Source: Caballeronia sp. NK8
Lineage (GTDB): Bacteria; Pseudomonadota; Gammaproteobacteria; Burkholderiales; Burkholderiaceae
DNA: 64,000 nt
Direction: 5' to 3'
Assembly (NCBI RefSeq): GCF_018408855.1
Contig: NZ_AP024323.1
Span: forward strand, 1,054,001 to 1,118,000
Shown here: piece after piece, positions 45,784-55,367 of the stretch
How the letters are laid out: each line of letters opens with the position of its first letter
Numbering within the stretch: the stretch's first letter is position 1
The notes under the pieces: model-generated
Databases searched by the model: none
What the model was told of the DNA's origin: nothing
Seen by the model: only the letters and a program-made list of their open reading frames with translations
Program-made: the position numbers and the translations under genes

Positions 45784-48030
45784 TTACTTCCGAAGCAATC
45801 GCAATCCATTACCCACGACCAGCAGACTCGCGCCGACATCGGCAAAGACAGCCATCCACATCGTGCCGAGTCCGGACAGCGTCAATGCCAGGAAGACCGC
45901 CTTGATCCCCAACGCCAGCGAGATGTTCTGCACGAGGATCCCGTGCGTGGCGCGAGAAAGGCGAATGAACGACGGAATCTTGCGCAGGTCGTCGTCCATC
46001 AAGGCAACGTCCGCCGTCTCGATGGCCGTGTCCGTGCCCATCGCGCCCATCGCGAAACCGATGTCGGCCTGCGCGAGCGCCGGAGCGTCGTTGATGCCGT
46101 CGCCGACCATGCCCACCATCGAGCCGCCCTTCGAGAGCGCTTTCACGATGCGCAGCTTGTCCTCGGGCAACTGATTGCCTTCGGCGCGGTCGATGCCGAC
46201 CTGATCCGCGATCGCCTTGGCGGTGTGCGGGTTGTCGCCGGTGAGCATCGCCGTTCGCACGCCGAGCGTATGCAGTTCGGAAATGGCGTCCTTGCTGCTG
46301 TCCTTCACCGTATCGGCAACCGCGAACAGTCCAAGCACGCGCTCGTCGTCGATCAACATCACCACCGTCCTGCCCGCGCGCTCGAGCGCATCGAGCCGGG
46401 CTTCGAGTTCCGTCGAGCAGCGCGCGAGTTCCTCGACGAGACGATGATTGCCAAGCGAATAACGCCGTCCGCAAACGACGCCCGCGACGCCACGCCCCGG
46501 AAGCGCTTCGAAGGCATCGACAGGCACGCGCGCAACACCATCCGCATCGCCCTTCTGCGCGATCGCCATCGATACGGGATGATCCGATCGCCCCGCGAGG
46601 CTGGCGGCGACGGAACGAACAAAAGCGCTATCGACCTCGGTCGCACGAAGCTCGAATTCCGTCTGGACCGGCTTTCCGTGCGTGATGGTGCCGGTCTTGT
46701 CGAGCGCCAGCCACGCGAGCTTGCGACCCTGTTCGAGATACGTGCCCCCTTTGACCAGAATCCCCCGGCGGGCCGCAGCGGCCAGCCCGCTCACGATCGT
46801 GACCGGCGTGGAAATCACCAGCGCGCACGGACAGGCGATCACCAGCAGCACGAGCGCCTTGTAGATCCAGTCGAACCACGCGCCCGCGAAAAACAGCGGC
46901 GGAATCACGGCGACGCCCAGTGCGATCAGGAACACGATCGGCGTGTAGACGCGCGCGAATTGATCGACAAAACGCTGCGTCGGCGCTTTGGCGCCTTGCG
47001 CTTCCTCGACCGCGTGAATGATCCGGGCGAGCGTCGTATTGCTCGCCGCAGCCGTCACGCGGTACTCGAACGACCCTGCCTCGTTGATGGTGCCGGCGAA
47101 CACGAGATCGCCCTGCGCCTTGTCGACCGGCAAGCTCTCGCCTGTGATCGGCGCCTGATTCACCGTCGAACGGCCACTCACGATCTCGCCATCGAGCCCG
47201 ATCCGCTCGCCCGGCTTGACTCGAACGACGGCGCCGGGCGTGACTGTCGCGGCCTCGACTTCGAGCCACGAACCGTCAGGCTGTCTGATCGTCGCCTTCT
47301 CGGGTGCGAGACGCATGAGTCCCTGAATGGCATTGCGCGCGCGATCCAGCGATTTCGCCTCGATGAGCTCGGCGGTCGTGAACAGGACCATCACCATCGC
47401 GGCCTCTGGCCACTGCCCGAGCACCAGTGCACCCGTCACGGCAATGCTCATCAGCGCATTGATGTTGAGATTGCGGTTGCGAATCGCGATCCAGCCCTTC
47501 CTGTACGTTCCCAGACCGGAGCAGGCGACGGCGGCGAGCGCAAGCGCCGCCACAGCCCAGACGGGCGCGCCGGCCCAGCTCGCGGCTTCGGAGCCGGCAG
47601 CGGTGGCGGCCGCCACTGCGAGCGGCCACCACGACTTCGGTGTTGCCGGCGCGACCGGAGCGTTAGCTGATGCGCGATCGTTGCTGGCAGGTTCGGGCGT
47701 GAATCCGAGCGTGCCGAGCGCCTTGACGATCGCGTCGAGGCTGTCCGGCTTGTGGACGACCGTCAGGACCCGCTGCATCAAATTGAACTGAAGCTCCGAC
47801 ACCTGCGGCATGGCGCCGAGCTTTTTGCGGATGAGCGTTTCTTCTGTCGGGCAGTCCATCTGCAGAATACGCATCTGAGTACGGATCGAATCGCCCATTG
47901 CAACGGACCGGCCAAGCGTCGGTAAGGATGCCGGAGCAGCGCCGCAGCACGAACCTTCCGCTGCGTGCGCGTGTTTGTGATCGTGCGCATGCGGCGTTCT
48001 CGTCGCCGTTTCTTCATGTCCGGGTGCCAT
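45784..48030 (-). CDS. cadA: Heavy-metal P1B-type ATPase (Cd/Zn/Pb exporter)
   Basis: 748-aa exporter. His-rich start (HAHDHKHAHA, GSCCG), then a metal-binding domain whose CxxC is replaced by DCPTEE. Transmembrane CPC motif IACPCALVIST near residue 399, phosphorylation site DKTGT near residue 443, and the hinge MVGDGINDAPAL. These mark the Cd2+/Zn2+/Pb2+ branch (P1B-2). Start ATG 48030; earlier codons give a non-family tail. It is transcribed from a cadR-type promoter that also controls the divergent regulator. Confidence 0.92.
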   Translation of the reverse strand: MAPGHEETATRTPHAHDHKHAHAAEGSCCGAAPASLPTLGRSVAMGDSIRTQMRILQMDCPTEETLIRKKLGAMPQVSELQFNLMQRVLTVVHKPDSLDAIVKALGTLGFTPEPASNDRASANAPVAPATPKSWWPLAVAAATAAGSEAASWAGAPVWAVAALALAAVACSGLGTYRKGWIAIRNRNLNINALMSIAVTGALVLGQWPEAAMVMVLFTTAELIEAKSLDRARNAIQGLMRLAPEKATIRQPDGSWLEVEAATVTPGAVVRVKPGERIGLDGEIVSGRSTVNQAPITGESLPVDKAQGDLVFAGTINEAGSFEYRVTAAASNTTLARIIHAVEEAQGAKAPTQRFVDQFARVYTPIVFLIALGVAVIPPLFFAGAWFDWIYKALVLLVIACPCALVISTPVTIVSGLAAAARRGILVKGGTYLEQGRKLAWLALDKTGTITHGKPVQTEFELRATEVDSAFVRSVAASLAGRSDHPVSMAIAQKGDADGVARVPVDAFEALPGRGVAGVVCGRRYSLGNHRLVEELARCSTELEARLDALERAGRTVVMLIDDERVLGLFAVADTVKDSSKDAISELHTLGVRTAMLTGDNPHTAKAIADQVGIDRAEGNQLPEDKLRIVKALSKGGSMVGMVGDGINDAPALAQADIGFAMGAMGTDTAIETADVALMDDDLRKIPSFIRLSRATHGILVQNISLALGIKAVFLALTLSGLGTMWMAVFADVGASLLVVGNGLRLLRK

Positions 48031-48060
48031 GCTGTTGTCCTTTGTCTGCTGTATGCTCCC

Positions 48061-48091
48061 AGTACACACCTTGAAGCTGCTTCAAGGTCAA
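48061..48091 (-). promoter_or_regulatory. MerR/CadR-type promoter and operator of cadA
   Basis: A 21-bp perfect dyad at 48068-48088 (ACCTTGAAGC, T, then its complement) lies between -35 TTGACC (48086-48091, leftward) and -10 TGTACT (48061-48066), with the long 19-bp spacer typical of MerR-activated promoters. Confidence 0.85.
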
Positions 48092-48115
48092 GAACTTTTG
48101 CAGTGAGATGCCGCG

Positions 48116-48547
48116 ATGAAAATTGGCGAACTCGCGAAACTTGCGAAATGCACGACAGAGACAATCCGGTTCTATGAGAGAGAGGCATTGCTTCCGCCAC
48201 CGGATCGGACTGCCGCGAACTACCGCAGCTACAATTCCGGGCACGTCGATCGCCTGCGTTTCATCCGGAACTGTCGAGCGCTGGACATGACGCACGATGA
48301 AGTGCGAGCGCTGCTGGCGGCCTCCGATGGACCTGGCGGTACGTGCGAAAGCGTCAACGCGCTCGTCGACGAGCACATCGCGCACGTGGACGCGCGCATC
48401 GCTGAACTGACGCAGCTGCGCGAACAACTCACGACGCTCAGGAATCGCTGCGGCGAGGAAGCACCGCTCGAGCAGTGCGGCATCGTCGAGGGTCTGACAT
48501 CGATGGAGACCGTTGCGCCGAGGGCGCGCACGACTCACCTGGGTTGA
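48116..48547 (+). CDS. cadR: Cd(II)/Pb(II)-responsive MerR-family regulator
   Basis: 143-aa regulator starting MKIGELAKLAKCTTETIRFY, the MerR winged HTH. Metal ligands expected for CadR/PbrR are Cys77 (GTCESV), Cys112 (RNRCGEE) and Cys121 (LEQCGI), all present. It probably twists the 19-bp-spaced cadA promoter to activate it when Cd or Pb binds. The gene is divergent from cadA and its operator lies between the two. Confidence 0.93.
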   Translation: MKIGELAKLAKCTTETIRFYEREALLPPPDRTAANYRSYNSGHVDRLRFIRNCRALDMTHDEVRALLAASDGPGGTCESVNALVDEHIAHVDARIAELTQLREQLTTLRNRCGEEAPLEQCGIVEGLTSMETVAPRARTTHLG

Positions 48548-48556
48548 TGCGAAACG

Positions 48557-48592
48557 AAAACGCCGCGCGTTCTCACGAACGCGCGGCGTTTT
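48557..48592. terminator. Bidirectional terminator after cadR and the TonB receptor gene
   Basis: Perfect 16-bp stem AAAACGCCGCGCGTTC / GAACGCGCGGCGTTTT with loop TCAC. It sits between two convergent stops (48547 and 48614). Confidence 0.88.
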
Positions 48593-48613
48593 TCATCGCT
48601 TCGAAGAGACCGA

Positions 48614-50821
48614 TCAGAAATCCGTCGTCATCGACAGCAGCACCGTGCGCGGCACGCCCTGCGTCAGATAGCCACCGATCGTCGACGACCAGTAGGACTT
48701 GTTCGCCACGTTCAGCACGCTCGCGCGGAACGTCGTCGGCTTGCCGAACAGCACGGTCGCATAACGCGCGCCGAGATCGAAGCGATCCCATGCGGGAATC
48801 GACAGCGTGTTCGTCACGTTCAGATACTGCGAGCCCGTGTGGATCCAGCGCGCCGTCAGCGTGAGGCCGTTGAGCACCGGCACGTCGTATTCCGCGTTGA
48901 CGTTGAACATCATCGTCGGCACGCCGATCGGCTTGTTGCCGTCCGTCGAGCCCGTGCCCGTGTCGTATTGCGTCGCATGGATGTACGTCGCGCCCGCGAT
49001 CAGGCGCACGCCGTGCACCGGCTCGCCGTAGATCGACGCTTCCAGCCCGCGATTACGCTGCGTGCCGTCAGCCACGAAAAAGTTCGAACTATTGACGAAA
49101 GTCAGCGGCTTCTCGATCTGGAACGCCGCGAACGACGCGCCGTACTGGCCGTTGTCATACTTCGCGCCGACTTCCCATTGCTTCGACTTCGCGGGCGGCA
49201 ACTGCTCGCCGAAGTTCGCCGCGGTGTTGGGCGCCGAATCGCCGATCGTCAGCGCTTCGCTGTGATTCGCGAAGAGCGCGACGTTCTGCATCGGCTTGAC
49301 GACGAGACCGAAAACCGGCGTCGTGATCGAATCGTTGTAGGCCTGCGTCTGGACGCCGGCGTAGCTGTAACCGTTGGTCAGCAGTTCCTGGTGGCGCGCG
49401 CCGATGGTGAACAGCACGCGATCGTTCAGGAAGCCGAGCGTGTCGGAGATCGACACGCTGCGCATCAGATTGAGCGTCACCGTCTGCGGATCGGAAAGAT
49501 TGCCGCCCGTCAGGATAGTCGCCGGATACGGCACTTGCGGCGTGTCGTAGATGCTGGTCGGGAACGAGCTGCTGAACGTGAACGCCGACTTCGAATCGAC
49601 ACGCACGATCGACGCGCCCGCCGTCACGAAATGCGACACCGGCCCGGTGTTGAAGTGGCCGCGCACGCCTGCTTCGGCGGAAGTGCCGTCTTCCTTGTGC
49701 GGCACGCCGAGGCGCGTCGCGGTGGTCGTGCCGTTGGCCTGGATGCTCGGCGACGAATACTCGCCGTGCTCGTCGGTGTGGCGCGCGCCGCCCGCAATGT
49801 AGGCCGTCCAGCCTGGCAGGAAATCGTACTCGGCGCGCAGGATGCCGACGGTATCCTCGATCGAGCTGAAGCTCCAGGTCTGACCGTAGTTGTACGTCGC
49901 CGAAGGCGGCTCCGGAATGAAGTTCGCGAAGTCGTTGACGGTCGGGCGGCCGCCGTTGATGCGCTGGCGCTGATACAGGAAGTCGGCGTAGAGACGCAGC
50001 TTGTCGCCGCGCCAGTCGAGCGAAACGGCCGTGGTGTTGTCGCGGCGATGTTCGCCGTCGACGCTAGATTCGCCGTCATGATTCGCCTGATTCACGCGGA
50101 TGCCGAACTGCCCTTCGCTGCCGAAGCGCCGGCCGATATCGACATGCGCGCCGATCTCGCCCGATGCCGAGCCTTCGAGCGTCACGCGCGTGAGCGGCTT
50201 GTCGTCGGCGCGCTTGAGTTGCAGGTTCAGGCCGCCGCCCACCGCCGAGCCGTTCGGCGACGCGCCGTTCAGAAACGCATTCGCGCCCTTGAACAGATCG
50301 ACGCGCTCGAGCGCATCGGTCGCGACGAGCTGGCGCGGCGTGATGCCGTACAGGCCGTTGAGCGAAACATCGTCGCCCTGCAACTGGAAGCCGCGGATGA
50401 CGTAGGTTTCCGCGAAATTGCCGAACGCGTACGCAGTCCGAACGGACGGATCGTTCGCGAGCACATCGGCGAGAGTGCGCGCCTGCTGGTCTTCGATCAG
50501 CTTCGACGTATAGGTCGTCATGCTGAACGGCACGTCGAGCATCTTCTGCTGGCCGAGCACGCCGAAGTCTGCGCCGCGCGCGACCTGGCCACCCGCAAAG
50601 GTCGGCGCGAGGTCGCCGGGCAAGGCTTCCTTCGACGCCTGAACCTTGACGGCCGGCAATGCGCTTTCCTGCGGCGCGGCGGTGCTGGCGTTGCCGGAAT
50701 CGGTCGATTGCGCGTGGGCGGACAGGGAGAAAGCCATCGCGACGGCAACGGCGATGACGGCGCGATGAGACAGCGCCTGCGCAGGCGCGGCCTGCGAGCG
50801 GGACGAACGGGAAGCGGACAT
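48614..50821 (-). CDS. TonB-dependent siderophore receptor
   Basis: 735-aa outer-membrane receptor. Signal peptide ends AFSLSAHA-QS. The plug domain (DVPFSMTTYTSKLIEDQQA, SETYVIRGF-like ETYVIRGFQL, ERVDLFKGANAFLNG) is followed by a 22-strand barrel ending FLLSMTTDF-like (LLSMTTDF), with the terminal Phe. It takes up a ferric siderophore using TonB energy. A Fur-box match lies 139 bp upstream (50960-50978). PepSY protein gene follows in the same direction. Confidence 0.92.
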   Translation of the reverse strand: MSASRSSRSQAAPAQALSHRAVIAVAVAMAFSLSAHAQSTDSGNASTAAPQESALPAVKVQASKEALPGDLAPTFAGGQVARGADFGVLGQQKMLDVPFSMTTYTSKLIEDQQARTLADVLANDPSVRTAYAFGNFAETYVIRGFQLQGDDVSLNGLYGITPRQLVATDALERVDLFKGANAFLNGASPNGSAVGGGLNLQLKRADDKPLTRVTLEGSASGEIGAHVDIGRRFGSEGQFGIRVNQANHDGESSVDGEHRRDNTTAVSLDWRGDKLRLYADFLYQRQRINGGRPTVNDFANFIPEPPSATYNYGQTWSFSSIEDTVGILRAEYDFLPGWTAYIAGGARHTDEHGEYSSPSIQANGTTTATRLGVPHKEDGTSAEAGVRGHFNTGPVSHFVTAGASIVRVDSKSAFTFSSSFPTSIYDTPQVPYPATILTGGNLSDPQTVTLNLMRSVSISDTLGFLNDRVLFTIGARHQELLTNGYSYAGVQTQAYNDSITTPVFGLVVKPMQNVALFANHSEALTIGDSAPNTAANFGEQLPPAKSKQWEVGAKYDNGQYGASFAAFQIEKPLTFVNSSNFFVADGTQRNRGLEASIYGEPVHGVRLIAGATYIHATQYDTGTGSTDGNKPIGVPTMMFNVNAEYDVPVLNGLTLTARWIHTGSQYLNVTNTLSIPAWDRFDLGARYATVLFGKPTTFRASVLNVANKSYWSSTIGGYLTQGVPRTVLLSMTTDF

Positions 50822-50959
50822 GAATACGCAAACTACGATGGTGGTCGGTCTTCCGTCCCGGGGCGTGATTGGAATCCGGGCGGCATTGTTCTGAGTCGCA
50901 AGACCGGTCGCGGCTGGCGCGGGACGGGTGAGACTGAGTTATGCGCGGATTATAAGTTA

Positions 50960-50978
50960 AATAAGAGTCGTTATCATT
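50960..50978. promoter_or_regulatory. Fur-box-like site upstream of the TonB receptor
   Basis: AATAAGAGTCGTTATCATT agrees with the classic (NATNAT)n Fur pattern AATGATAATCATTATCATT at 15 of 19 positions. It is about 139 bp before the receptor ATG at 50821, so iron repression is likely. Confidence 0.6.
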
Positions 50979-51076
50979 CAAGAAGCGAATAATTTGCGCG
51001 AACGCAACATCCCACCCGCGCGGGGCGTTCTCATCGAGCTTTGTGCGAGGTTAGTTGACCCGATTCGACGGTATCG

Positions 51077-52297
51077 TCAGGGCGCTACGGAGCCGCGCGC
51101 GGTGCGTGCGTTCGCTGCGGCGGCGGAATGACGTCGCGCCACGCGTTTTCTGAACCAGATGATGAGGCCGGTCGCGCTCAGCATTGCAACCGCGATGCCC
51201 ACCGCGCTCACCAGAACGCGCCCGCCCAGTCCGACGATGCGCCCCGAATGCAGCGGAAACTGCGCCTGCATGAAGATGTCGCCGGCCGAGCCGCGGCCCG
51301 GAATCGACGAGCCCGCGAGCGCGCCGGTCTGGCCGTTGTAATAGAGCCAGGCGTTGCCGAGACCCATGTCGCCGTGGTCGCGGCCGGGCGCGAAGAAACC
51401 GACGCCGTACGCCTTGAACATCGGCGCGAAATAGAGCGCGCCCATCGGCTCGGTCAGGTTTTCGCGTTTCGCATCGCGCGCAGCCATCTCCAGAATCTGC
51501 TCGCGCGTGGCGAGCGGCTTGCCCGGCGGGCCGGCGCGCACGAGTTCGGCATTGTCGAGAAACGAAGGCGAGAGTTTCGAGAAGATCGACACGACCGGGC
51601 GCATCACGGGCTCGGCGAGATTCATCGAGATCGACGTGAGCGCCATCACGAGCAGCAAGCCCCAGATCCAGACGCCGCCCGAGCGATGCAAATCGAACGT
51701 GAGCGCGTAGCCACCGCGCTTCACGCGAAACGCGAATGACTTGCGCCACGCCTTCACGCTCGGGAACGACAGAATCAGCGCGATGCCGCTATCGAAAAAC
51801 CACAGCATGCCGACGATGCCGATCAGCCACGTGCCGATATCGAAACCGCCGACGATCGGCAAATGCAGCGTGTAGTGCAGCTTGTAGAGAAACGGCATCA
51901 GATCGATGCGCGCGAGCGACAGCGCGCCCCACATGCGCTGCGCCTGGACCTGCCCTGTCGCGGGATCGACGGCGATCTGGTTGTACGCGACGTCGTACGG
52001 CGCGTTGGTCGCCGGGTTGGTGCGCGGCATCACCATCATCTGCGCGGTATGTCCCGGCTCGAAACCGAGCGGCATATACGTCACTTCGACGCGCGGATCG
52101 GCCGCCTCGACGCGTCGCGCGAGTTCGAGCGGCGGCAGCGCGGGGCCGGCGGTGCGCGCGTGGAAGAACGCCGGATTGAGGATCTCGTCGATTTCGTGAT
52201 CCCACGCGATGATCGCGCCGGTGAGACCCGAGACGAACAGAAAAAGCGCGGTCGCGACGCCGAGCCAGCGATGCAGGCGAACCAGAACCGGTCTCAT
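51077..52297 (-). CDS. piuB: PepSY-domain membrane protein (PiuB-like)
   Basis: 406-aa protein with the PepSY_TM layout: four helices (LGVATALFLFVSGLTGAIIAW first, LLLVMALTSISMNL third, VSAVGIAVAMLSATGLIIWF last) and two periplasmic PepSY-like regions. Such proteins accompany siderophore receptors and are thought to reduce ferric siderophores or help transport iron. His residues in the membrane (LHRWLG, LHYTLHLP, LHRSGG) may bind haem. Located upstream of, and in the same direction as, the receptor gene. Confidence 0.87.
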   Translation of the reverse strand: MRPVLVRLHRWLGVATALFLFVSGLTGAIIAWDHEIDEILNPAFFHARTAGPALPPLELARRVEAADPRVEVTYMPLGFEPGHTAQMMVMPRTNPATNAPYDVAYNQIAVDPATGQVQAQRMWGALSLARIDLMPFLYKLHYTLHLPIVGGFDIGTWLIGIVGMLWFFDSGIALILSFPSVKAWRKSFAFRVKRGGYALTFDLHRSGGVWIWGLLLVMALTSISMNLAEPVMRPVVSIFSKLSPSFLDNAELVRAGPPGKPLATREQILEMAARDAKRENLTEPMGALYFAPMFKAYGVGFFAPGRDHGDMGLGNAWLYYNGQTGALAGSSIPGRGSAGDIFMQAQFPLHSGRIVGLGGRVLVSAVGIAVAMLSATGLIIWFRKRVARRHSAAAANARTARGSVAP

Positions 52298-52645
52298 GCC
52301 CGCGAACCCTCGGAGCGATAGTCGTGCGCGACGGCGATCATCTTTCTAATGCGATGTAAATAGGAATTGTTCGCATTCTATCGATGTTGATCGGGACGCA
52401 CAAGGTTTTCGTAAGCTGCTTACGCTGCTGAATGCTGTTTCGGATTGAACGCAACGCAGGAGGCGCCGAGTCGAGTCAGTGCGCGCCGACATACTTTGAA
52501 ATAACTCCCGCGAGACGCCCGCCCCTTATGCCACAAGGCTTTGCGGGCGGGCCGTGACATTTCATGAAATAGTTTGTGCGTGGTTTTTAACCGGGCCGAT
52601 CGCCAGAATGGGTTCATTCGCAACCACCCACCAAGGCGAACTGTC
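52298..52645. promoter_or_regulatory. Divergent region between piuB and the sterol-desaturase-family gene
   Basis: 348 bp without a gene. AATAGGAATTGTTCGCATT at 52357-52375 weakly resembles a Fur box (12 of 19 on its complement). A/T content is higher than around it near 52345-52400. No other motif was settled. Confidence 0.4.
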
Positions 52646-53569
52646 ATGGAACTGGAACTGCTCGGAAAAATCTCGATGTATGTGATGGGCATCGTGCTCG
52701 CCGCGTCGATGATCGAAGCTGTCGTTTTGCACTTCAAGTACAAAGGCACCGACAAGGCCTTTGACTGGCACGAGACCTGGATTTCGCTCGTCGATCTCGT
52801 CGGCCGTAAGCTGCTCGCGTTCCTGCCGATCTCGCTCGCGACGCCGGTCTTCAACTTCGCGTGGGAACATCGCATCCACACGGTCACGACGAACACCGCG
52901 CTGACCATCTTCCTGCTCTTCATCGGACAGGAGTTCTGCTACTACTGGTATCACCGCGCGTCGCACACGATCCGCTTCTTCTGGGCGAACCACGCGGTCC
53001 ATCACTCGCCGAACCAGTTGACGCTGTCGTCCGCCTACCGTCTCGGCTGGCTGACCAAGATCGCCGGCTCGGCCATCTTCTTCACCCCGCTCGTGTGGTT
53101 CGGCGTGAAACCGGATGTGGTGCTGGCGGTCGTGTCGATCAACCTGCTCTACCAGTTCTGGCTGCATGCGACGTGGATTCCGAAGCTCGGCTGGCTCGAA
53201 TATGTGTTCAACACGCCGTCGGCGCACCGTGTGCACCATGCGTCGAACGAGATCTATCTCGATGCGAACTTCGGCGGCGTGCTGGTCATCTTCGACCGTC
53301 TGTTCGGCACCTACGTGGAAGAGCGCGCCGACGAGCCCTGCCGCTACGGTCTGACGACGCCCGTGACTTCGCATAACCCGATCGTCGTCGAAATGGAACA
53401 CTGGGTCAGTCTCGTGAAGGACATGTTCAACGCGAAGAGCGTGTCGGATGCGGTCGGCTTCCTGCTGCGTCCTCCGGGCTGGCTGCCGAACGGCGAAGGG
53501 CAGACGACCGAAGAATTGCAAAAGCGCGCCAAGGCGATCGAACAACAACCGGCCCACGTCGGCCACTAA
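52646..53569 (+). CDS. Fatty acid hydroxylase/sterol desaturase family protein
   Basis: 307-aa membrane di-iron enzyme. Three His boxes are clear: YYWYHRASH (HxxxH), NHAVHHS (HxxHH) and HRVHHAS (HxxHH). Helices include MYVMGIVLAASMIEAVVL and IFLLFIGQEFCYYW. Such enzymes hydroxylate or desaturate lipids; the bacterial substrate is unknown, hopanoid or fatty acyl chains being possible. ATG 52646 preceded by AAGGCG. A strong terminator follows. Confidence 0.9.
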   Translation: MELELLGKISMYVMGIVLAASMIEAVVLHFKYKGTDKAFDWHETWISLVDLVGRKLLAFLPISLATPVFNFAWEHRIHTVTTNTALTIFLLFIGQEFCYYWYHRASHTIRFFWANHAVHHSPNQLTLSSAYRLGWLTKIAGSAIFFTPLVWFGVKPDVVLAVVSINLLYQFWLHATWIPKLGWLEYVFNTPSAHRVHHASNEIYLDANFGGVLVIFDRLFGTYVEERADEPCRYGLTTPVTSHNPIVVEMEHWVSLVKDMFNAKSVSDAVGFLLRPPGWLPNGEGQTTEELQKRAKAIEQQPAHVGH

Positions 53570-53594
53570 CAAGCGCATCGAAGCGGTACCTTCG

Positions 53595-53619
53595 AACCCC
53601 GATGACCGGCATCGGGGTT
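53595..53619 (+). terminator. Terminator after the desaturase-family gene
   Basis: Perfect 10-bp stem AACCCCGATG / CATCGGGGTT with a 5-nt loop, followed by a run of T, between convergent stops at 53569 and 53623. Confidence 0.9.
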
Positions 53620-53622
53620 TTT

Positions 53623-55311
53623 TTATTTCTTGCGACTGATCGTCACCGCCGCGACGCCCGCCGCGGCGAACGCGCACGCGGCGGACAGCAACGCGACGGC
53701 GCGCAACGCATCGGCGATGGCATCGGCCTGCGCGCGGGCGAGCGGCGTCGATGACGCGGAAGGCGGCGCCTGCGCTTCGAGCGAGCGCGCGTCCGGGTGC
53801 GGCAGATGCAGGCGATCGAGCCGCGCCGACAACGCCGCATCGTGCGACCACACGAACACGATGCCGAGCACCGCGATCGCCAGCAGGCTCGCCACGCGCG
53901 CGACCGCGTTGTTGACGCCGGACGCGACGCCCGCGCGCTCGCCCGGCACCGACGCCATCACGGTCGTGGTCAGCGGCGCGACGGTGATCGTCAGGCCAAT
54001 CCCGAGCACGATGAGCGCGGGGAAAAAACCCGCCCAGTAGCCACGCGCGGCGAACGGCAGCGCGAGCATCGCGAAGCCGAGTCCGGCGACGCACGGCCCG
54101 GCGACGAGCAACGCCCGCGCGCCGAAGCGCCCCGTCAATCCGCCCGTGAACCGCGACAGCACGCCGATGATGAGCGGCATCGGCAGCACCGCCGCGCCGG
54201 CTTCGGTCGCGCTGTAGCCGTACGCGCGTATCAGCGTGAACGGCAGGAAGAACAGCACGCCGCCGAGCCCGAAATACAGCAGCAGCGTGACGAGATTCGC
54301 GCCGCTGAAATCGCGCGAACGGAAGATGTCGAGCGGGATCATCGGATCGCGGGACTTCGTTTCGATCGCGATGAACGCGGCGAGCAGCACCACACCCGCC
54401 CCGATCATGCCCAGCACCAGCGGATCGGCAAAGCCGCGCGACGGCGCTTCCGTCAGACCGTACGTGAGCGCCGCGAGGCCCGCCGCGGTGCAGGCCGCGC
54501 CGGGCCAGTCGAGGGTTTGCGGCGCGTCGGCGTCGTGGCTGTCGGGCACGGACATCAGCGCCAGCGCGATCGTCGCGGCGGCGAGCGGCAGATTGAGGAA
54601 GAAGATCGCGCGCCAGGAAAACGCATCGACGAGCCAGCCGCCCGCCGCCGGTCCGACCGACGACGTGATCGCGCCGACGCCCGCCCACGTGCCGATCGCG
54701 CGTCCGCGTGCCTCGCCCTCGAACACCGCGCCGATGATCGCTAGGCTGCCCGGCACCAGCAGCGCCGCGCCGACGCCCTGCAGCGCGCGCGCCGCGATCA
54801 GCCAGCGCATGCCCGGCGCGAAGCCGCACGCCGCCGACGCCACCGTGAAGATCGCGACGCCCGCGATGAACACCTTGCGCCGGCCGAGCTTGTCGCCCAT
54901 CGACCCGCCAACCAGCACCAGCGCACCGAGCAGCAGCAGATACGCGTTGACGACCCACTGCATCGCCGCGATGGTCGCGCCGAGTTCGCTCTGTATCGCG
55001 GGCAATGCGACGTTGACGACCGAACCGTCGATGAACGCCATGCTCGAGCCGAGAATCGTCGCTGACAACGCGAGGCGCTTGCGCCGGCATGGCTGACCAG
55101 CCGCGACGGGTTGCGCGCGAATGACGAGTTCGTCGCACGGGCTCGCCTGCGACGCGACTACGTGCGCGTGGGGCGGGGTATCGAGGTGTCGGCTGGCCAA
55201 GGTCGCATCCGGATGTTCACGTAAAGGCCCAAGTAAAGGCCAATCGCCGCCGCATGTCCACGACGGCAGCGTGGTTGGCAAGCTCAAATGATAATGGTTA
55301 TCATTAAGCAT
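53623..55311 (-). CDS. DHA2-family MFS exporter
   Basis: 14-helix proton antiporter of the EmrB/QacA group (IDGSVVNVALPAIQSELGA, GSMGDKLGRRKVFIAG, GPAAGGWLVDAFSWRAIFF). The only upstream ATG is at 55311, giving 562 aa, but then a Fur box would lie inside codons 3-9 and the first helix begins only near residue 82. A TTG at 55200 would give 525 aa and a more usual N-terminus, so the true start is uncertain. The last region is a Pro/Ala-rich loop. It may export an iron-related compound, given the Fur box. Confidence 0.82.
   Translation of the reverse strand: MLNDNHYHLSLPTTLPSWTCGGDWPLLGPLREHPDATLASRHLDTPPHAHVVASQASPCDELVIRAQPVAAGQPCRRKRLALSATILGSSMAFIDGSVVNVALPAIQSELGATIAAMQWVVNAYLLLLGALVLVGGSMGDKLGRRKVFIAGVAIFTVASAACGFAPGMRWLIAARALQGVGAALLVPGSLAIIGAVFEGEARGRAIGTWAGVGAITSSVGPAAGGWLVDAFSWRAIFFLNLPLAAATIALALMSVPDSHDADAPQTLDWPGAACTAAGLAALTYGLTEAPSRGFADPLVLGMIGAGVVLLAAFIAIETKSRDPMIPLDIFRSRDFSGANLVTLLLYFGLGGVLFFLPFTLIRAYGYSATEAGAAVLPMPLIIGVLSRFTGGLTGRFGARALLVAGPCVAGLGFAMLALPFAARGYWAGFFPALIVLGIGLTITVAPLTTTVMASVPGERAGVASGVNNAVARVASLLAIAVLGIVFVWSHDAALSARLDRLHLPHPDARSLEAQAPPSASSTPLARAQADAIADALRAVALLSAACAFAAAGVAAVTISRKK
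55287..55305. promoter_or_regulatory. Fur box between the DHA2 exporter and orfX-sodA
   Basis: AATGATAA-TGG-TTATCATT is a perfect 8-3-8 inverted repeat and matches the Fur pattern AATGATAATCATTATCATT at 17 of 19 positions. It is 63 bp before the orfX ATG, the usual place for repressing orfX-sodA, and could also serve the exporter. Confidence 0.85.
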
Positions 55312-55367
55312 CCCGAGTACGCAGGCTTTCGGTCGACGCAAAGGGCGATGGAACAGGAGCCTTCGCC

